A DNA stretch of 36,649 bases from CALBPI01 sp039821645 (lineage in GTDB: Bacteria > Pseudomonadota > Gammaproteobacteria > Steroidobacterales > Woeseiaceae): assembly GCA_039821645.1 (NCBI GenBank), contig JBCBNU010000024.1, positions 1 through 36,649 on the forward strand. Reading direction: 5' to 3'. Shown piece by piece: positions 32,154 through 36,649 of the stretch. The notes beneath the pieces were generated by a model that was given only the letters and a program-made list of their open reading frames with translations, had not been told where the DNA came from and searched no databases. Within the stretch, counting starts at the first letter, position 1; every line of letters begins with the position of its first letter. The position numbers were made by a program, and so were the translations under genes.

Positions 32154-32471
32154 TCAGCTCTCGTTGTCGGCAACGTGGACGACGAGACCGTCGAGTTCGT
32201 CGGTGACTTCGATTTGGCAAGTCAGTCGGCTCGAGTCTTTTCGCTCATAGGCCGCGTCAAGCATGCTGTCTTCCATGTCGTCCATCGGCGGTAGCTTGTT
32301 AACCCAGGCAGCGTCAATGTAGGCATGACAGGTAGCGCAAGCACACGCGCCACCACATTCCGCAAGTATGCTGTTAACACCATTGTTCACGGCTGCTTCC
32401 ATCACCGTGTAGCCCGTATCCACTTCCACTTCCTTGTGCTCATCGTTCTCGATGAAAATTATTTTTGGCAT
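32154..32471 (-). CDS. [2Fe-2S] ferredoxin, adrenodoxin type
   Basis: This 105-residue electron carrier has the cluster ligands spaced C-x5-C-x2-C (ECGGACACATCHAY) and a distant fourth Cys in RLTCQIEV, the vertebrate/Isc-type pattern. The acidic helix DDMEDSMLDAAYERKD fits partner docking. The ATG at 32471 has GGAAGAG about 5 bases upstream; six more residues are possible from 32489. It converges on the acyl-CoA dehydrogenase gene with a 3-bp gap. No isc genes are nearby, so it may serve a cytochrome P450 or dioxygenase rather than cluster assembly; that is inference. Confidence 0.93.
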   Translation of the reverse strand: MPKIIFIENDEHKEVEVDTGYTVMEAAVNNGVNSILAECGGACACATCHAYIDAAWVNKLPPMDDMEDSMLDAAYERKDSSRLTCQIEVTDELDGLVVHVADNES

Positions 32472-32493
32472 CGTACTCTTCCAAAACAACTAA

Positions 32494-32520
32494 GGGGCGG
32501 CGCCCGCCAGGCACCGCCCC
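32494..32520 (-). terminator. GC-rich stem-loop after the ton cluster
   Basis: GGGGCGG (32494-32500) pairs with CCGCCCC (32514-32520). On the minus strand it follows the TPR gene and precedes the ferredoxin gene, with TTAGTTGTTTTGG after the stem. The T content is modest, so it is a possible weak terminator for the ton cluster. Confidence 0.5.
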
Positions 32521-32540
32521 CGTTTATCTTCACAAATTAA

Positions 32541-33890
32541 CTAGGGTGCAGCTTCTTCGCTAGCCGGTACCGAATTGCGCTTTTTCGCCTCTTCGACTGA
32601 ACGTCGCAGCTGACGCAGGTCTTCGAGGATCGTGAGGTCGCTGTCGATGACGCTCATCCACTGCCTAGCGAGACGCTTATTCCGATCGCTGCCCGTAGAT
32701 GCGACGCGGTTAAAGGTGCGGCGAGCTGCCGTCAATCGATCGAGGTTGTACTGACACATGCCGATAGTGACTTGAACATCATCGGGGCGCTGGAGACCAC
32801 CTTTCTGAACCGCATCTTCCCCAGCATCGATACACTCACCGTACCGCTCTGTGTTGAGGAACGCGATTGCGAGTCCGGCGCCGACATCACCGTCGTCCGA
32901 GAGCTTTGCGGCTTCACGCAGCGCAGGAATGGCTTTCTCGTCGTCTCTCGCCAATGTCCAGGCCTGCGACAACAAACGGTAGTTCTTGGCGTTCTGGCTG
33001 ATTGTGCCGCTTTCCATTCCCGATTCCAGAACCCGAGCGGCCGCGAACGGGACCTCACCTTGCAGGTACAACTGAGCCATGGTGACAAGTTCGGATTCTG
33101 TCGTCAGCAGCCCGTCTGTGTACGCTGCCTCGTAGATGGCCAACATGCTGCGCTCTTCCTCAAGCTCGTTGAAGATTCCCGCAAGTTGGAGCCAGTAGGT
33201 TTTCTTGGGCCAACCCGCGATCAGGATCTTGAGCGTGTCGCGCACGCAGTTGAAGTCTTCCATCTGGTAGCACGCGTAGTACTTGAGGTTGAACCACTCC
33301 TCTTTTGGGCTCTGGCCGCGTTCTTTCGCCTCCGCAATCGCACTGTCGATCGGCTGGATCATCTGACGGTATTGCTCGAGCTGCGCATACGATTGGGCTA
33401 GCAGAATGTAAGCGTCAGGCGCCGGATTTTTCGCGGTCTCAAACCATCGATTGAGGTACTCAATCGTTTTTGGATAGTTCTCTTCCTGAGCGTAGAGCTG
33501 CGCAATCGTGTAGATCGTTCCCTGCACGGTTCCCGGTTCGAGTGATTCGATTTGAATCATCTCCTCGTACGCGCGAATCGCCGCAACGTTGTTGCCGCGG
33601 GTGTACTCCAAAAACCCTTTGAAGTTCAGAACATTCCCACGCTCGAAGTCGGTGATGTCGTCACTGAGCAGGTTATTGACGATCCGCGTTGCCGTTGCCA
33701 GATCCTGAGGCTCTGCATCGATGGCTTCCTGCGCCTCGGTAAGATCCTCATAAACTGCCTTGGACAGGGTCTCCGCCCGCTTGGTTTCGCGCCGTGGTGG
33801 CTCGTCGTCTTCCTGTCCATGCGCGAGGGGTTGTGCTGTCGCGAGTACCAACACAGCAGATGCGGTCGCAATTAAGTTCAGATTTCTCAT
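32541..33890 (-). CDS. Periplasmic TPR-repeat protein of the TonB2-type cluster
   Basis: The 449-residue protein has a signal peptide (LIATASAVLVLATAQPLAHG, probably cut near residue 25) and then helical repeats across most of its length, for example NVLNFKGFLEYTRGNNVAA, QLYAQEENYPKTIEYLNRW and AQSYAQLEQYRQMIQP. The C-terminus is a charged helix. A TPR protein is the usual last member of TonB2 clusters in Vibrio and relatives, where it supports the system in an ill-defined way. It overlaps tonB by 4 bp, so it is cotranslated. There is no enzymatic motif. Confidence 0.85.
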   Translation of the reverse strand: MRNLNLIATASAVLVLATAQPLAHGQEDDEPPRRETKRAETLSKAVYEDLTEAQEAIDAEPQDLATATRIVNNLLSDDITDFERGNVLNFKGFLEYTRGNNVAAIRAYEEMIQIESLEPGTVQGTIYTIAQLYAQEENYPKTIEYLNRWFETAKNPAPDAYILLAQSYAQLEQYRQMIQPIDSAIAEAKERGQSPKEEWFNLKYYACYQMEDFNCVRDTLKILIAGWPKKTYWLQLAGIFNELEEERSMLAIYEAAYTDGLLTTESELVTMAQLYLQGEVPFAAARVLESGMESGTISQNAKNYRLLSQAWTLARDDEKAIPALREAAKLSDDGDVGAGLAIAFLNTERYGECIDAGEDAVQKGGLQRPDDVQVTIGMCQYNLDRLTAARRTFNRVASTGSDRNKRLARQWMSVIDSDLTILEDLRQLRRSVEEAKKRNSVPASEEAAP

Positions 33891-34483
33891 TTGGTTAACT
33901 CGAACGTCAATTGAGTTTCAACGCCTGGTGTTGAGACAGGCTGTCCGTCGACGACTTTCGGCTTGTAGCGCCACCCGAGCACCGCTTTAATCGCCGCACG
34001 CTCAAACAGCCGGCTCGTCGAATAGGTCACCACGGGGTCCACAACCTCGCCAAGTTCATTCACTGTGAATTCGACGATGACGTAGCCCTCAAGTCCACGC
34101 TGCGCAGCGCGCTGTGGGTACTGCGGCGGCACTCGTACGATCGGAAGGTATTCCCCATCCGCGACGCCCGGTGTGCCGATACCCAACCCCGACGTGTTGG
34201 CGATTGGTGGCGGCGCAACGCCAATTGCGCTCACATCGGGCGATACGTCACTGCTTGGCGGCGGCGGCACGTCAGGTGGCGGCGTTTCCGGTTGCTTCGG
34301 CGGCTCGGGCTTACGCTCCTGCCGATTCACCACCTCTTCCTGCTTGACCTCAACAAAGTCGAGGACCATCCGCTCGCGCGGATCGGACAACGCAGCCTCG
34401 CCACTCTCGATCAGGAAGTTCATTAGGAACAACAGGAAAGTCGTGACTAATGCTCCGCTGAAGATGCCTATGATGTAACGCAT
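33887..34483 (-). CDS. tonB: Energy transducer TonB (TonB2-like)
   Basis: TonB passes proton-motive energy to outer-membrane receptors. The 198-residue protein has an N-terminal membrane helix (about residues 5-25), a proline-rich periplasmic span (EPPKQPETPPPDVPPPP), and a C-terminal TonB domain with PPQYPQRAAQRGLEGYVIVE and AIKAVLGWRYKPKVVDGQPV. It is shorter than E. coli TonB (239 aa), as TonB2 proteins are. GGAGG lies 7 bases before the ATG. A 40-bp gap with a hairpin separates it from exbD. Confidence 0.94.
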   Translation of the reverse strand: MRYIIGIFSGALVTTFLLFLMNFLIESGEAALSDPRERMVLDFVEVKQEEVVNRQERKPEPPKQPETPPPDVPPPPSSDVSPDVSAIGVAPPPIANTSGLGIGTPGVADGEYLPIVRVPPQYPQRAAQRGLEGYVIVEFTVNELGEVVDPVVTYSTSRLFERAAIKAVLGWRYKPKVVDGQPVSTPGVETQLTFELTK

Positions 34484-34502
34484 AACACTGCCTCCAACCC
34501 GC

Positions 34503-34520
34503 CGCTGTGACGCGACAGCG
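34503..34520 (-). other. Stem-loop between exbD and tonB
   Basis: CGCTGT (34503-34508) pairs with ACAGCG (34515-34520) around six bases, within the 40-bp exbD-tonB gap. It could tune tonB expression or be a processing site. No T-run follows. Confidence 0.4.
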
Positions 34521-34523
34521 TTG

Positions 34524-34931
34524 CTATTTGTTCGCCGCTAGAGAGACGTTTTCGACGCCTGCCGCACGCGCGGCATCCATGACGATCACGAGCGTCTCAT
34601 TGTTCGACTTCTTGTCCGCCTGGATGACCACTGATCCTTTCGGGTTCTCTGCGTGCAGGCGTTCGATGTTCGCACGCACGGCACGTGGGTCGATTCGACG
34701 TCGATCCATCCAAATTTGGTTGTTCTCGCCGATCGCCACCAGGATGTTTGCGTCGTCAACCTTATTGGCGGTCGGGGCATCCGGGCGGTTCACATCGAGA
34801 CCGGTTTCCTTAATGAAGGATGCGGTAACGATAAAGAAGATCAACATGATGAATACAACGTCCAACATCGGCGTCAGATCAATTTGTGCTTCTTCTTCTT
34901 CAGCGCCAGCTTGTCCAATTCTTCTACGCAT
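34524..34931 (-). CDS. exbD: Biopolymer transport protein ExbD
   Basis: ExbD forms the proton channel with ExbB. The 135-residue protein has a short cytosolic stretch rich in Glu, one membrane helix opening IDLTPMLDVVFIMLIFFIV whose Asp is the essential proton-carrying residue, and a periplasmic domain with SVVIQADKKSNNETLVIVMD. AAGGAG precedes the ATG by 8 bases. It follows exbB by 12 bp. Confidence 0.95.
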   Translation of the reverse strand: MRRRIGQAGAEEEEAQIDLTPMLDVVFIMLIFFIVTASFIKETGLDVNRPDAPTANKVDDANILVAIGENNQIWMDRRRIDPRAVRANIERLHAENPKGSVVIQADKKSNNETLVIVMDAARAAGVENVSLAANK

Positions 34932-34943
34932 GTCGCTTGCTCC

Positions 34944-35471
34944 TTAATGATCCATTGTGAGCGAGTCTTCCAAAAGGCCGACTTCGCGCTCCGACCGACG
35001 GGTCAGGACTGTAACGACCAGAACGCCGGATAGTGCGCCTACCATCCCGGCCATTGTGGGAATGGTGGCTGACGACACACCGTCGGCCATTGAACGCACA
35101 TTTCCCGAGCCGGCGAACGCCATGACTTCGAACACTCGAATCATGCCGGTCACCGTGCCCATCAATCCGAGCAGCGGGCAAAGTGCAACCAGCGTCTGAA
35201 TCACGCCCAGCCACTTTTCGCTCTCCTGCTCAACCTCCGAGATCAGCTTTGTGCGGATCTGATGCGCCGCCCAGGACTTCCGTTCAGCACGCGCTTCCCA
35301 CTTTCTGCGGGCATTGGCAACTAGCTGCGGCATCTGTAGTCGGTAGAACAAGCTGCGCTCGACGATCAACAACCACATCAAAAAGATAGTAATTGCGATC
35401 CAGGTCAACAGCGGCCCACCGGCTTCCATGAAGTCCCGTGTCGACAAAAATTGGTCTTCTAACCAACGCAT
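34944..35471 (-). CDS. exbB: MotA/TolQ/ExbB proton channel protein (ExbB2-like)
   Basis: The 175-residue protein has three membrane segments: one near the N-terminus (LLTWIAITIFLMWLLIV), then LVALCPLLGLMGTVTGMIRV, and MAGMVGALSGVLVVTVL. The second carries the LLGLxGTVxGMI signature of the family. Its short length matches ExbB2 of TonB2 systems. AAGGGG lies 7 bases before the ATG. It sits 12 bp after the larger ttpC-like gene, giving two ExbB-type proteins in one cluster. Confidence 0.93.
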   Translation of the reverse strand: MRWLEDQFLSTRDFMEAGGPLLTWIAITIFLMWLLIVERSLFYRLQMPQLVANARRKWEARAERKSWAAHQIRTKLISEVEQESEKWLGVIQTLVALCPLLGLMGTVTGMIRVFEVMAFAGSGNVRSMADGVSSATIPTMAGMVGALSGVLVVTVLTRRSEREVGLLEDSLTMDH

Positions 35472-35483
35472 GGCTCGACCCCT

Positions 35484-36649
35484 TTACTGTGCGCTGTGGG
35501 CTGCTTCCGAGTGCTCGGCAATCAGGCCAGCACTCTGTTCCTGAAGGATGCCGAGCAGGCTCTTCGCGCGGCCAGATAGCACTGTGTGCAGCAGAACCAT
35601 CGGAATCGCTACCACGAGACCCAATACAGTGGTCATCAGCGCTTGCGAAATACCGCCGGCCATAAGCTTCGGATCGCCCGCGCCATAAAGCGTGATTACC
35701 TGGAAGGTCTTGATCATACCCGTCACCGTTCCGAGCAGCCCGGCGAGTGGTGCGACAACCGAAATCACTTTCACAAGCAGAATTCCGCGCTGGATTTTCG
35801 GCACCTCTTTGAGCACCGCTTCGTTCAGCTTGAGTTCCAGTGTCTCGGTATCCACCGATTTATTGCTCGTATAAGCCTTCAGTACGCGGCCAAGCGCGTT
35901 GTCATCACGCGGGTTGCCGACATCTTTCAGCTGGCTGCTCACTTTCGCGCTTGCAGTGGTCAGGCTGAAGAAAAGGAATACTGCGATCAACAAGCCGACT
36001 ATGCCCAAAGCAATAATGCAGTATCCGACCACGCCGCCGTCGTTGATGCGATCGCGCACCGACTTCGAGGCGACCAAAGTTGCAAGCACGCTACCACCCG
36101 TCGGGTCAACGCCAGCGATGACCGTCGAGCCCGGCGCTGCGTTTGCAACATCCGAAGCAGCGCTTGTGAAGCGTCCCGCCGGTTGTTTCGGCAGACCTTT
36201 CAGCACAGAAGCGCCTTCGAGTACTTTATATTCGAGAAAACGCCCCGGCGCGACCACGTTGAAGTTACCAACGCGAACCACTTCAGCCGTCGTAATTTCA
36301 TTGTCGCCGGTAACGATTTCCGTCGTGAACTTGGCCACTTTTCCGGATTCAACGATTTCACGCTGCATCTCGAACCAGAGTTGCTCGATCTCCTCGATTT
36401 CCGCTAGCTCGCTAGAACTGCCCATCTTGGCACCCAACGCTACGAGGAAATCTTCGCGCTCTGCAAACTGCAGGTTCGTCGGTGATGCAGAGAACACGCC
36501 CTGAAGATCACCAGAGACTTGCTGGATTTCACCAAACAACTCGGTCAAGTTGCCGAGTTCTTTCTTTAGTTCTTCCTGAGCGATCGCGAGCGCAGCTTCG
36601 TTTTCGTCGTATTGGTTACTGAGACGCTCGCCAAGTGCGCGTGCTGCAT
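35484..36649 (-). CDS. ttpC: TtpC-like MotA/TolQ/ExbB family protein, 5' end outside window
   Basis: The frame is open to the right-hand edge, so the N-terminus is missing; 388 residues are present. The first part is a charged helical periplasmic region (AARALGERLSNQYDENEAAL...), then a beta-rich insert. The C-terminal proton-channel domain has membrane segments VVGYCIIALGIVGLLIAVFL, VVAPLAGLLGTVTGMIKTFQ and ALMTTVLGLVVAIPMVLLH. Long ExbB-type proteins with such N-terminal extensions are TtpC, needed for TonB2 function in Vibrio. The order ttpC-exbB-exbD-tonB-TPR is the same here. A DUF3450 gene would be expected just outside the window. Confidence 0.9.
   Translation of the reverse strand, partial: AARALGERLSNQYDENEAALAIAQEELKKELGNLTELFGEIQQVSGDLQGVFSASPTNLQFAEREDFLVALGAKMGSSSELAEIEEIEQLWFEMQREIVESGKVAKFTTEIVTGDNEITTAEVVRVGNFNVVAPGRFLEYKVLEGASVLKGLPKQPAGRFTSAASDVANAAPGSTVIAGVDPTGGSVLATLVASKSVRDRINDGGVVGYCIIALGIVGLLIAVFLFFSLTTASAKVSSQLKDVGNPRDDNALGRVLKAYTSNKSVDTETLELKLNEAVLKEVPKIQRGILLVKVISVVAPLAGLLGTVTGMIKTFQVITLYGAGDPKLMAGGISQALMTTVLGLVVAIPMVLLHTVLSGRAKSLLGILQEQSAGLIAEHSEAAHSAQ

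Noticed and set aside
1..36649. CRISPR arrays, tRNA or rRNA genes, transposons, phage genes
   Set aside because: No regularly spaced repeats, tRNA-like cloverleaf in the gaps, transposase or integrase motifs were seen.

Overview
The window looks like chromosomal DNA of a free-living, aerobic, Gram-negative gammaproteobacterium. This is an inference. It rests on the order of the fab–pab–mltG–tmk–holB–pilZ cluster, a Vibrio-type TonB2/TtpC energy-transducing cluster, a type II secretion (T2SS) pseudopilus cluster beside a rhombosortase gene, and a gammaproteobacterial AddAB-like nuclease pair. Genes are packed tightly, with many 4-bp ATGA overlaps and GTG starts. I see no rRNA, tRNA, insertion sequence, integrase or CRISPR array, so nothing marks the region as recently acquired.

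Layout. (a) 1-1979, minus strand: a probable operon of a TIR-like (MTH538/ThsB-type) protein, a GlpQ-like glycerophosphodiesterase without a signal peptide, and a HAD-IB phosphatase cut by the window edge. An endonuclease/exonuclease/phosphatase-fold gene diverges at 2092. (b) 2845-5977, plus: a FadJ/FadB-type beta-oxidation enzyme, then a protein with two cyclic-nucleotide-binding-like domains and a rhodanese. (c) 15177-5991, minus: rhombosortase, fabD, fabG, acpP, fabF, pabB, pabC, mltG, tmk, holB and a PilZ-like gene. plsX and fabH, which often lead this cluster, are not next to fabD here. (d) 15280-20802, plus: gspG-H-I-J-K-L-M-N, the pseudopilus and inner-membrane platform part of a T2SS; gspC-F are not in the window. 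(e) 27980-20786, minus: an AlaA-like aminotransferase followed by AddB-like and AddA-like double-strand-break repair proteins. (f) 27981-28601: the only long gene-free stretch. It holds a strong minus-strand intrinsic terminator, an upstream region with several hairpins and no convincing ORF, and a cluster of GATAAC/GTTATC half-sites just before alaA. I read it as a candidate leader RNA or sRNA. (g) 28602-32150: etfB, etfA, a peroxiredoxin (minus) and an acyl-CoA dehydrogenase, then a [2Fe-2S] ferredoxin (minus). (h) 36649-32541, minus: ttpC (cut by the window end), exbB, exbD, tonB and a periplasmic TPR protein.

How the parts fit together. FadJ, the acyl-CoA dehydrogenase, ETF and probably the ferredoxin suit acyl-CoA oxidation with electrons passed through ETF. 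The fab block makes acyl-ACP and folate precursors alongside cell-wall and DNA-replication functions. Rhombosortase and T2SS belong together functionally: GlyGly-CTERM substrates are exported by T2SS and processed by rhombosortase. The TonB2-type cluster would energise outer-membrane uptake. The least explained parts are the RNA-like leader before alaA, the TIR-containing operon, and the rhombosortase gene heading a fatty-acid operon.
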